DNA of 40,643 bases from Novosphingobium taihuense (GTDB lineage Bacteria > Pseudomonadota > Alphaproteobacteria > Sphingomonadales > Sphingomonadaceae). How positions within the stretch are numbered: the stretch's first letter is position 1; each line of letters starts with the position of its first letter. The translations under genes were made by a program, and so were the position numbers. The notes under the pieces are model-generated. The model was not told the DNA's origin. It did no database searches and saw only the letters and a program-made list of their open reading frames with translations. The stretch is from positions 1-40,643 of the forward strand of contig NZ_VLKJ01000018.1 of assembly GCF_007830315.1 (NCBI RefSeq), given 5' to 3'. Below are positions 6,965 to 14,508 of this stretch, piece by piece.

Positions 6965-8526
6965 GCCGATGCCATGATCGGCCCGTTGGTGTTAGCTGAT
7001 ACCATAGTCGGCATGATTGATCCGTCCACCACACGCAGCCCGGACACTCCGCGTACTCGCAGCTTTTCATCGAGCACCGCATCGTCAAAGGCACCCATAC
7101 GGCAGGTGCCGCAAGCGTGGTAGCCCGCCTGTCCTGCCGTCCGATAAGCGTGGATGATCTCCTCATCAGTCTGCAGCGAACGGCTTGGCTCCCGCTCTTC
7201 CGAGACCATCGCAGCAATCGCCGGCTGTTCCATCCATTTGCGGATGAAACGGTGCATGGCGATCGTTACTGCACAGTCATAGGGATCAGAAAGATATCCG
7301 GCCCGAATGCGGCCCGGTGCATTCGGGTCTGCAGAAGTAATATGGATCGATCCCTCGCTGCGAGAGCGGAGCGGATAGCCGAACAAGGTCACGCTATGCG
7401 CTGTATCCACCACCAGTTGACCGCTTGCGTCAGGCGTAGCGACCACCGGAGAGAAAAGAATTTCGATGTCTGGTGTGGTTGATTCCGGCAGCACTTTGGC
7501 AAAGGCCCCTACCGTGCCATAGGCCACTGCCATCGGTCCGGTTCGCGTGAGGAACCAGCGCAAGGCATTGCCGATCACTCTCAATCCGCGCAATTGCCGG
7601 TTATGGCTGAACGGCACGGTAACGCCGTAATGCATTCCGAAAAGCCGGTGTTCAAGCATGTGCTCGCCCACCCCGGGGCTATCGACAACCACCGGAATGC
7701 CCAAGCCCGCGAGATGTTCAGCGCTTCCCACGCCCGATCGCTGCAGAATCTGCGGAGACATCAGCGCACCCGCCGAAATGATAACCTCTCCGGCAGCATG
7801 GATAGTTTCTGCTGCTCGTCCCGGAGCGGGCGAAGTGACCACGCCTGCTGCCCGCTTTCCTTCAAACAGCACCCGGTCTATGGCGACGCCAGTCTTCACA
7901 GTCAGGTTCGGCCGCTTCTGTGCCGATTTCAGGAACGTCTGAGCAGTACTCTGACGGCGCCCGTTGCGGATCGTACGCGTGGCATACCCGACACCACCCT
8001 GCTTTGGGCGATTTAGATCATCGACGCGCGGCACGCCCATCTGCTCGCCAGCCTTGATGAACGCTTCAGTCAGCGGCGTGCGTTCGCGCTCCACCGAGAT
8101 GCCCAACGGCCCTGAGTCTCCCCGAACTCCATCGGCCCCCAGTTCATGTTTCTCCATCGCGCGGAAGGCCGCGCCAATTTGGTCCCATCCCCAGCCCTTA
8201 GCCCCCAGTGCCTCCCAACCGTCGTAGTCCTCCGGCTGCCCACGGAAATACATCATGCCGTTAATCGACGAAGATCCACCCAACATTTTCCCACGCAACC
8301 AGGTTTCGGATGGAATGTCATCGTGGGCCTCTGTCTGAAAATACCAGACGTGGGCGGGATCGCTATAGAGCTTGGCCACGCCGCGCGGCATGTGGATGAA
8401 CGGGTTCTTGTCTACCGGACCTGCCTCCAGCAGCAGAACCGAATTGGCGGGATTTGCACTCAGGCGCTCGGCAAGGACGCAGCCGGCCGAACCCGCACCG
8501 ACAATGATATAGTCCCATTCAGTCAT
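6922..8526 (-). CDS. GMC-family FAD alcohol dehydrogenase/oxidase
   Basis: This 534-residue protein belongs to the choline dehydrogenase / alcohol oxidase (GMC) family, which oxidises alcohols to aldehydes or ketones with FAD. The N-terminal ADP-binding motif is VGAGSAGCVLAERLS at about 9-23, then LLLEAGP. The flavin loop is LRGKMLGGSSSINGMMYFRG. The C-terminal catalytic segment is YHACGTCRMG (His470), then VDGSIMPTMVSANTNGP, whose Asn residues occupy the partner position of the active-site His. There is no signal peptide, so the enzyme is cytoplasmic. In context it probably oxidises a hydroxyl made by one of the P450s. Its stop overlaps the start region of the TetR gene, suggesting co-transcription. 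GGGGAGGG lies about 11 bases upstream of the ATG. Confidence 0.92.
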   Translation of the reverse strand: MTEWDYIIVGAGSAGCVLAERLSANPANSVLLLEAGPVDKNPFIHMPRGVAKLYSDPAHVWYFQTEAHDDIPSETWLRGKMLGGSSSINGMMYFRGQPEDYDGWEALGAKGWGWDQIGAAFRAMEKHELGADGVRGDSGPLGISVERERTPLTEAFIKAGEQMGVPRVDDLNRPKQGGVGYATRTIRNGRRQSTAQTFLKSAQKRPNLTVKTGVAIDRVLFEGKRAAGVVTSPAPGRAAETIHAAGEVIISAGALMSPQILQRSGVGSAEHLAGLGIPVVVDSPGVGEHMLEHRLFGMHYGVTVPFSHNRQLRGLRVIGNALRWFLTRTGPMAVAYGTVGAFAKVLPESTTPDIEILFSPVVATPDASGQLVVDTAHSVTLFGYPLRSRSEGSIHITSADPNAPGRIRAGYLSDPYDCAVTIAMHRFIRKWMEQPAIAAMVSEEREPSRSLQTDEEIIHAYRTAGQAGYHACGTCRMGAFDDAVLDEKLRVRGVSGLRVVDGSIMPTMVSANTNGPIMASAWRAAELILEGRNR

Positions 8527-8637
8527 ATCTGGCTCAGCCCTCCCCGGCAGCTTTTGACGGTTGTCTCGAAGTTACCTGTGCCGCGCCTCGCCAACCCTAA
8601 AAAAGCAACCACTGCGCAGGTTTACTCAACAGAGCGT

Positions 8638-9282
8638 TCACCGCACGATCGCACGCAACGCTTCTTCGGTCTCGTTCCAGATAGCACCCATGTCGTCATG
8701 TTTACGGGCTTTGGCCCTGTAGCCGGACAGTTCGGAGAACTCGCTTACGATATCTGACACACCATAGATCTGCCCTGCGACCCCGCAGAGAAGAAGCGTT
8801 GGCAAGACAACACAATCAGCCTTGCTGATTGCACCCCCGGCGACAAAGCCTGCATTATCAACGAAGTGCTGCGCCAGCACCAACCCATTGCGCAAGCTGG
8901 CCATTTCCGCTTCCACGATATGCGTGTTGCGACTTGCCGGATCCATTTGCGCGAACAACCGTGACAAAGAAGGTACGACATAGAGTTCAACCATACGGAC
9001 CGCATTACGGATCTGTACGCGAACCGAAGGGTCTGACGGCATCAGCGACGGCTCCGGGAACGCCTCATCCAGATAATCGATGATCGTTTCGGACTCGGCA
9101 ATCGTGAGGCCATCGTCAGTCACGAGAACCGGAATTTTCCCGATCGGGCTGATTGCCAGATACTCCGGGGTACGAGTGCCGCCACCAGGCGGCGGCACCA
9201 GATCAAAGGATATTCCTTTAAGCCGCAGCGCAAGACGCACGCGTGCTGCATAAGGAGAAAGCGTCACGGCATAGAGCTTCAT
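8638..9282 (-). CDS. Glutathione S-transferase
   Basis: This encodes 214 residues starting MKLYAVTLSPYAARVRLAL. The thioredoxin-like N-domain has SPYAARVR, where the Ser could activate glutathione, then cis-Pro in GKIPVL and the glutathione-binding ESETIIDYLDE. A helical C-domain follows from about residue 90. The start is fixed by overlap with the upstream SDR stop (TGATG, one shared base), which indicates translational coupling. In sphingomonads such transferases act in ether cleavage, dehalogenation or isomerisation (LigE/LigF, maleylpyruvate isomerase families) as well as detoxification; this sequence alone does not choose between them. The coupling to an SDR suggests a catabolic step rather than general stress defence. 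Confidence 0.88.
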   Translation of the reverse strand: MKLYAVTLSPYAARVRLALRLKGISFDLVPPPGGGTRTPEYLAISPIGKIPVLVTDDGLTIAESETIIDYLDEAFPEPSLMPSDPSVRVQIRNAVRMVELYVVPSLSRLFAQMDPASRNTHIVEAEMASLRNGLVLAQHFVDNAGFVAGGAISKADCVVLPTLLLCGVAGQIYGVSDIVSEFSELSGYRAKARKHDDMGAIWNETEEALRAIVR

Positions 9283-10187
9283 CAGGCGTTCTCCGGGAAT
9301 ATGTAGGGAAGAGTTCCACTCAGCGCGACAGGCACGAAGCCGTCCCCGTAAGGCCAATCGAGGAACCCGGCCGCTGCCATCGTCCCGCCATCGACATGCA
9401 TGGTTATTCCAGACACGAACGCGGCAAGGTCCGATGCCAGGAACAACACCGCATTGGCGAGTGCCGCAATTGGCGGCGGGCTGCCTATTGGAATGTACAT
9501 CGCCATGCCCTTGCCCATGGTTTCAGGCGACAGGTTGGCAAAGCTGGCCGCTATTTCGGGCGGCATTGCACTGTTGTTGCCATTGCTGGGGGTTGTATCG
9601 GGCGCAATGCAGTTCAGGCGAATGCCCTCCTTGCCAAGTTCCACCGCCATCGAACGGGTGAAATTCGTCGTCGCCGCCTTTGCTCCGGCATAGACCGAGA
9701 ACGATGCTGCGCCACGATGGGCTTCGATCGTGGTGAAGTTGATGATACTGCCACCTCGACCGCCTGCGCGGATGAGCTGGACGGCGCGCTGAACAGACTG
9801 CACGACATAGCCGTAGTTGCGCTGGATATCGCGCGCGATGGCATCGCGGTCCATCTCCATGAAGCTGGTGCGAAACGTTCCGCCAACAACATTCACGACG
9901 ATGTCCAGATTGCCGAACCCCTGTGTCACTTCATCGTAGAAGCTGTCCAATGCTGCAGGATCGGTGGCGTCGACCAGAGCGGATAGAACCTCGCGTCCGT
10001 GGCCTTTGGCCTCGGCAACAGTTACAGCCATTTGATCCTGATCGATGTCGCAGATCGCAACATCCACCCCCGCTTCAGCCAGTGCAAGCGTGATCCCCGC
10101 CCCGATTCCACCGCCGCCGCCGATCACTGCCGCCTTGCGCCCGAAAAGACCCGCACGTTGATCAAGAAAGCCCTGCGCTTCGCTCAT
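9282..10187 (-). CDS. SDR-family oxidoreductase with Thr at the catalytic Ser position
   Basis: This encodes 301 residues from ATG 10187, seven bases after GGGAA; an in-frame ATG at 10193 would be too close to that site. It is a classical short-chain dehydrogenase with glycine-rich NAD(P) motif GGGGGIGAG near residue 26, Asp after the second strand (CDID, suggesting NAD preference), and YAGAK as the YxxxK pair. Where most SDRs have NISS thirteen residues before the Tyr, this protein has NFTT, so the catalytic Ser is replaced by Thr. A C-terminal extension (LDWPYGDGFVPVALSG...) exceeds the usual 250 residues. It is coupled to the GST gene and is first in this sub-operon after a roughly 350-base gap. 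It probably oxidises a secondary alcohol; substrate unknown. Confidence 0.88.
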   Translation of the reverse strand: MSEAQGFLDQRAGLFGRKAAVIGGGGGIGAGITLALAEAGVDVAICDIDQDQMAVTVAEAKGHGREVLSALVDATDPAALDSFYDEVTQGFGNLDIVVNVVGGTFRTSFMEMDRDAIARDIQRNYGYVVQSVQRAVQLIRAGGRGGSIINFTTIEAHRGAASFSVYAGAKAATTNFTRSMAVELGKEGIRLNCIAPDTTPSNGNNSAMPPEIAASFANLSPETMGKGMAMYIPIGSPPPIAALANAVLFLASDLAAFVSGITMHVDGGTMAAAGFLDWPYGDGFVPVALSGTLPYIFPENA

Positions 10188-10193
10188 AACCAT

Positions 10194-10490
10194 TTCCCAA
10201 TTCGCTTGTTCGTCAGTTCGCCTCGTGCAGACGGATCGCTCGCCGGGCCTCGATGTCTACATTGGTCTCACGTTGACCGAGAGGAACAGATCTGGGATCC
10301 ATAACGATCGCGCCTGCGATGGCCCTACAATCCAGTCCTTCACACTACGGGATGAGGCCACATCCGCCTCCTTGCGCATCCATTGAAAGCTTAATTGGAG
10401 GAGGCGATCAACCGCAGCACGCTACAGAGGCCGTCTGGCGAACCTGGCTGTCCAAGCCATTCTTCATGAAACAGGCAGCTGCAGCTTGAA
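10194..10490 (-). promoter_or_regulatory. Intergenic region upstream of the SDR-GST-GMC-TetR-P450 genes
   Basis: About 350 bases separate the Rieske stop (10543) from the SDR start. Apart from the hairpin at 10491-10517 I see no gene. It is the natural place for a promoter driving the downstream minus-strand genes, but I cannot point to convincing -35/-10 boxes. A short inverted repeat ATCGC-GCCT-GCGAT is the only other symmetry. Confidence 0.35.
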
Positions 10491-10517
10491 GGGCCGATCC
10501 AGCATGCAGATCGGCCC
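10491..10517 (-). terminator. Hairpin terminator after the Rieske gene
   Basis: GGGCCGATC (10491-10499) and GATCGGCCC (10509-10517) form a perfect 9-bp stem with a 9-base loop, 26 bases past the Rieske stop. On the minus strand the hairpin is followed by TTCAAG, so a U tract is lacking. It marks a likely transcript boundary between the Rieske operon and the SDR-GST operon. Confidence 0.55.
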
Positions 10518-10542
10518 CTTCTCTATCCAGCGATACTGCCAA

Positions 10543-11883
10543 TCAGACCCTGCGCTGGCCCAGAACGTACTGTTCCAAAGTGCGGTGGAAATTGATGATT
10601 TCCTCCTCCTGCACCGGGTTCGGGCGTGCGTGGGAGAACGCACTGCTCTTCATCCCCTTCTGAACCATGTACATGTTGGCCACGTCCTGATCGACAATCA
10701 GCCCAAAGCTCTTGCCGGTGATATCCTTGTGCACTTCGGTTTCGACCTTCGGCTCCTTGCCGGGGCCGTAGCGCTTCAATGACCAGATGTTGAAGATGCA
10801 CTTCGAAGGATCGTCGCCATCGGGACGTGCACGGTACCACACTGCACCGTCGAAATAGGGCAAGGTCACACAATTGGGGAATACGTGCCAGTCGGTTCCT
10901 GCCTTGTACATCGCCTCGGGCGTCAGGTTTGGGGGGTAGCCGCACCCATCTTCCTCCGCTGCCTTGCGCCCCAGTTCAACGGCCATGCCGAATGCGGTGA
11001 GCGGATCGGCGTCTGCAGGCAGTTCCGTCATGATGCGCTTGGCGGCTTCATAATCACGATCGGTGAAGATCGCCGCGAAGTCTTCCTCCATCATGCGGAA
11101 GAATTCGACCACGCCAGGGCGGACGTCTGCTGGTGTGTCGCGCTTCAGGCGCGGTGAAGGCGTTCCCAGCATCGCGGTGGCACCCCAGTATCCGAAATGC
11201 GAATGCTTGCCGTGGGAAAAGCTGGTCGTGTAGTCTTCGCCTTGGGTCGGAAGGAGCTGGGTGTGCGTTGCGGCAACATGATACCCCTCCATGAAGGCTT
11301 CCATGGCAACCTTCCAGTTGCACGGGATATGGAGTTCCAGCGCCCAGCGAAGACGCATGTTCTCATACTCGAATGCATCGAGATATTCGGGGATCGGATC
11401 CAGGTATTCCTCGAGCGTTTCGGATGCGGGATCCATGTTGATCCACACGAAGCCGCCCCAGCGCCCTGTCTTGACGCGGTGGAGATCAATCTGCTCGCAA
11501 TCCAGCGTGCCGTTCCAGTCTTCCTTGTCCTGAATTACCACGTTCTTGCCTTCGAGGTCGAAGGTCCAGTTGTGGTACTGGCAGCGGAAGTTCACGGCAT
11601 GGCCGCAACCTTCCATGATCTGGCGTCCACGATGCGGGCAGACGTTGTGAAAGGCGCTGAAGGTCTCGCCATTGCGGTCACGCACCACGATGATGCTCTC
11701 ATCGGCAACGTCGAACACGATGTAGTCACCGGCATTGGGAATCTGTTCTTCACGGCAGGCCACTTGCCACACCTTGGGCCACAGATGCTCCTTCTCCTTC
11801 TGGACAAATTCGCTCGACAAGTAGTTGTCGCGCGAAACCCGGATAACGTCGCGAACCCGCGGCTTTTCTGAAACCGTCGCCAT
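10543..11883 (-). CDS. Rieske non-heme iron oxygenase, large subunit
   Basis: This 446-residue alpha subunit of a ring-hydroxylating-type oxygenase adds one or two oxygen atoms to its substrate. The Rieske 2Fe-2S site is CPHRG (Cys82, His84) and CQYHNW (Cys101, His104). The mononuclear iron site is NWKVAMEAFMEGYHVAATH (His202, His207). The bridging acid three residues before His202 is Glu199 instead of the usual Asp; Glu occurs here in carnitine oxygenase CntA. Start ATG 11883 has GGAGA seven bases upstream. No small subunit, ferredoxin or reductase is adjacent, so it probably works as an alpha-only oxygenase with shared redox partners, like KshA. It lies downstream of P450, thioesterase and SDR genes, with its own palindrome at 11905-11926. 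Confidence 0.93.
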   Translation of the reverse strand: MATVSEKPRVRDVIRVSRDNYLSSEFVQKEKEHLWPKVWQVACREEQIPNAGDYIVFDVADESIIVVRDRNGETFSAFHNVCPHRGRQIMEGCGHAVNFRCQYHNWTFDLEGKNVVIQDKEDWNGTLDCEQIDLHRVKTGRWGGFVWINMDPASETLEEYLDPIPEYLDAFEYENMRLRWALELHIPCNWKVAMEAFMEGYHVAATHTQLLPTQGEDYTTSFSHGKHSHFGYWGATAMLGTPSPRLKRDTPADVRPGVVEFFRMMEEDFAAIFTDRDYEAAKRIMTELPADADPLTAFGMAVELGRKAAEEDGCGYPPNLTPEAMYKAGTDWHVFPNCVTLPYFDGAVWYRARPDGDDPSKCIFNIWSLKRYGPGKEPKVETEVHKDITGKSFGLIVDQDVANMYMVQKGMKSSAFSHARPNPVQEEEIINFHRTLEQYVLGQRRV

Positions 11884-11904
11884 TCTGGAATCTCCATCTC
11901 CACT

Positions 11905-11926
11905 TTGTGTAGTGATTACACCACAA
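11905..11926 (-). promoter_or_regulatory. Palindromic operator-like site upstream of the Rieske gene
   Basis: Half-sites TTGTGTAGT (11905-11913) and, on the other strand, TTGTGGTGT (11926 down to 11918) surround a core palindrome GTGTAGTGATTACAC (11907-11921). It lies 22 bases before the Rieske ATG. It matches the site at 6219-6240 at 14 of 22 positions in the same register, which suggests one shared regulator. Confidence 0.5.
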
Positions 11927-11946
11927 GGTCCGGGCCTGCAACAGAA

Positions 11947-12717
11947 TCAGCTGATCAAGAAGCCGCCATCGACTGCGATGATTTGCCCGGTGATGTAACG
12001 CGAAGCATCGCTGGACAGGAACAGACAGGCACGAGCTATGTCTTCAGGTTTGCCGGCTGCACCAGTCAGCGGAATACGCCCTGCTTGCGTGAAAGGCCCT
12101 CGCAAAGGATAGCCGTCTGATTCGGCCGCGGCATGCGTAGTGGCAACTCCGCCGGGCAGCACACTGTTCACACGGATGTTATGCTCTGCATATTCCAGTG
12201 CAATTGACACCGTCAGATTGTTCACGCCGGCTTTGCCAACGCCATAATGGACGTTGTCGAAAATGCAGGCGCGCATCGAATTGACCGAAGAAATATTTAC
12301 GATTGAACCGCCCCGACCGCCCACTTTCATTCGCCCGACGGCATGCTGGACGCACTGGAACGGGCCTCGCAAATTGATCGCGAGCATCTTGTCGAGAAAT
12401 CCGGAATCGACGTCTTCAAACTTGCGGAAAGGATACACAGCCGCACAGTTGATCAGGACATCGATCGGACCGACCAAGTCAACCTGCTCGAACAAGTTGG
12501 CGATGGAATCCGGGTCACCCTGATCATAGGTGACAATATGAGCTCCGGGTAGTTCATCGGGTAGGCTGGCCAGCTTTGCCGCGTTGATATCTGCACCGAT
12601 CACGGTGGCACCGGCGAGGTGAAACAGCTTGGCAATTTCGCGGCCGATGCCGTCTGCAGCGCCGGTTACCAAGGCGACCTTGCCATTCAGGCCAAATATT
12701 GACGCAAGATCTTCCAT
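11947..12717 (-). CDS. SDR-family oxidoreductase
   Basis: This is a 256-residue classical short-chain dehydrogenase. The cofactor motif is TGAADGIG (about 19-26) with Asp in IGADIN, suggesting NAD. The middle NAG motif is NCAA. The active site is NISS followed by HYGVGK (YxxxK). The C-terminus ITGQIIAVDGGFLIS is typical. It starts nine bases after the thioesterase stop with AGGA upstream, so the two are one transcript. Family members of this type act as 3-oxoacyl-ACP/CoA reductases or hydroxysteroid and cyclic-alcohol dehydrogenases. In an operon with a P450 and a hotdog thioesterase, oxidation of a hydroxylated ring or a hydroxyacyl-CoA is plausible. The exact substrate is unknown. Confidence 0.9.
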   Translation of the reverse strand: MEDLASIFGLNGKVALVTGAADGIGREIAKLFHLAGATVIGADINAAKLASLPDELPGAHIVTYDQGDPDSIANLFEQVDLVGPIDVLINCAAVYPFRKFEDVDSGFLDKMLAINLRGPFQCVQHAVGRMKVGGRGGSIVNISSVNSMRACIFDNVHYGVGKAGVNNLTVSIALEYAEHNIRVNSVLPGGVATTHAAAESDGYPLRGPFTQAGRIPLTGAAGKPEDIARACLFLSSDASRYITGQIIAVDGGFLIS

Positions 12718-12726
12718 TAGCTTTTC

Positions 12727-13164
12727 CTATCCTGTCGCCAAGGGTGCCAGCGCAGCGCGCTGTTCGGGGGTCAGCGACACAGGCCGACGACTGTGCCGAT
12801 CAACATAAACGTGCACAAAGTGGCCCGTGCTTGCCGGATGTTCCTCACCGGGGCGGAACAGCCCGACTTCGTAGCGCACACTCTTGTCGCCCAACCTGGC
12901 CACACGCAGTCGTGCATCCACGATTTCAGGAAACTCGATCGACTGGTGGAAATCGCACGCGCTTGCCACGCACAGCCCGATTGAAGGTGATGTTCCCATC
13001 GCGATCACGCCCGTTTCCACGATGTAAACCGTTACCACCTGATCCATCATCGCATAGTAGATCGCGTTGTTGACGTGGCCGTAGGCATCACAATCCATCC
13101 ACCGCACCGGGATGGACAGGCCATAGCGATAATCTGATCGGGTTTCGGTCTTGGCGTCGCTCAT
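12727..13164 (-). CDS. Hotdog-fold acyl-CoA thioesterase (4HBT family)
   Basis: This 145-residue single hotdog domain hydrolyses an acyl-CoA thioester to the free acid and CoA. The catalytic motif WMDCDAYGHVNNAIYY (about 22-37) carries the Asp and the GHVNN loop typical of 4-hydroxybenzoyl-CoA thioesterase and YbgC/FadM-like enzymes. It starts 27 bases after the P450 stop, with GGAAG upstream, and is followed nine bases later by the SDR. In a catabolic operon such an enzyme may recover CoA from dead-end thioesters or release an acid product. Substrate specificity cannot be inferred. Confidence 0.9.
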   Translation of the reverse strand: MSDAKTETRSDYRYGLSIPVRWMDCDAYGHVNNAIYYAMMDQVVTVYIVETGVIAMGTSPSIGLCVASACDFHQSIEFPEIVDARLRVARLGDKSVRYEVGLFRPGEEHPASTGHFVHVYVDRHSRRPVSLTPEQRAALAPLATG

Positions 13165-13191
13165 TTACGCTTCCAAAATTGTTACCCAGCC

Positions 13192-14382
13192 TCAGTCCCA
13201 AGCGGCCGGAAAATGACGGACGATCCAGAAGTTGATGGCATCGTAATACTGAACGGGAGCAATCAATCGCAGCTTGGGCAGGCGGCTTATGAAGATGCGA
13301 AGAGCGATCCCGGCCTCCATGCGTGCCGTCCATGCGCCAGGGCAGAAGTGCGCGCCGGTTCCGAAAGCGATGTGGCGTTCGCCCTTGCGGTCCAAACGGA
13401 AGGTATCAGGATCCTTGAAGTACTTGGGATCGCGATTGGCGCTCAACACCGAAAACAGCACTCTTGCGCCTTCCGGGATCGTTTCGCCCGACATCTGCAC
13501 CGGGCAAGGCGCGCCCCGGAACATGCCCATGGCTGGCGGTTGAAGGCGTAGCGACTCTTCGATCGCCACATCCACCAGGTCCGGGTCAGCCTTGACCTGC
13601 TCCCACAACTCAGGCTGCTCCAGCAGACTGGCCAGAGTGTTCAGCATCAGCGCGCCGGTAGTATCCACGCCACCGACAAAGAAGCCCCGGATCGTTCGGC
13701 GCAATTCATCGTTCGTAAGATAGCGCCCGCGATATGGCGATGTCATGAGCACGGATATCAGGCTATCATCAAGCACTGCACCAACGTGTTCGGGCTTTGC
13801 TTCGGTGATCCCGGCATCGCGCAGCTTCTGTCGCTTCAGCTCGAACTGCTCATCGAAGAAGGCATACATCTCTGCGATGATGCGCTGCTGCTCTTCGGGG
13901 TCACGGATCATCGCATCAAGGAATGAGTCCGTCCAGCGGCGGTACATCTCTACCGGCTCTTCCGGAAAGCCGATGGCCCGCGCGGCCACTTTGGCCGGAA
14001 CAGGCTTTCCGAACAGGTGCTGCAAATCACCCGTGCCGAGAGCTTCAAAGCTGTCGATCACCTCGTTTGCAATGCGTGTGCAATCGGCTGCCCAGCGCTT
14101 CACCCCGGCAGGTGACATGTAGGCATTATAGAGACGCTTGAATGCGTTGAAGTCCGGTGGGTCTTGATTGAGCGCAATGCCCCGCTCCATCGGAGCGAGT
14201 TGGCTTCCCCATTCCTTTGAAAAGTGCGCGCTGTTTTCCAGCACTTCCTTCACATTCTCGTAGCCAGCGACATAGAAATAATCGCCCCCGGCAGCTGCGG
14301 CGACGCCAAAGTCGCGCAAGCGATTATGGAATGCCGGCCGGTCAGCCAGCGCCTCGGCACTGTTCGGATTTACCGTGTGCAT
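13192..14382 (-). CDS. Cytochrome P450
   Basis: This encodes 396 residues, the third P450 in the window. The I-helix is FVGGVDTTGA (Asp-Thr pair), the K-helix EESLR, and the heme loop FGTGAHFCPG with Cys347. It is unlike the other two P450s, and the Trp-Thr after the heme loop (GAWTAR) is unusual where GxxLAR is normal. The ATG has AGGAG six bases upstream. It heads an operon with thioesterase, SDR and Rieske genes. As with the others, redox partners are missing from the window. Its role is presumably a further hydroxylation of the same substrate or of a CoA- or side-chain intermediate. Confidence 0.92.
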   Translation of the reverse strand: MHTVNPNSAEALADRPAFHNRLRDFGVAAAAGGDYFYVAGYENVKEVLENSAHFSKEWGSQLAPMERGIALNQDPPDFNAFKRLYNAYMSPAGVKRWAADCTRIANEVIDSFEALGTGDLQHLFGKPVPAKVAARAIGFPEEPVEMYRRWTDSFLDAMIRDPEEQQRIIAEMYAFFDEQFELKRQKLRDAGITEAKPEHVGAVLDDSLISVLMTSPYRGRYLTNDELRRTIRGFFVGGVDTTGALMLNTLASLLEQPELWEQVKADPDLVDVAIEESLRLQPPAMGMFRGAPCPVQMSGETIPEGARVLFSVLSANRDPKYFKDPDTFRLDRKGERHIAFGTGAHFCPGAWTARMEAGIALRIFISRLPKLRLIAPVQYYDAINFWIVRHFPAAWD

Positions 14383-14452
14383 AGCCTCTCCTGCCCGGGA
14401 AACGCGACCGGGACACAGTTCTCAGATAGACGGCCTGTGTACTGAGGGTGCA

Positions 14453-14471
14453 ATGCTTCCCCTGAAAGCAT
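14453..14471 (-). terminator. Weak hairpin after the MDR gene
   Basis: ATGCTT (14453-14458) and AAGCAT (14466-14471) form a 6-bp stem 38 bases past the MDR stop on the minus strand. It is short and lacks a U tract, so it is a weak candidate. Confidence 0.25.
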
Positions 14472-14508
14472 CGCGCCTCCGATAAGAGCAAATCGTTTCG
14501 CAGAGCAT

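Noticed and set aside
14413..14452. Possible third copy of the TTRTGYAGY palindrome upstream of the third P450 (around CTGTGTACT)
   Set aside because: One half-site matches partly, but the second half lacks the expected bases and the spacing is off. Not counted as a site.
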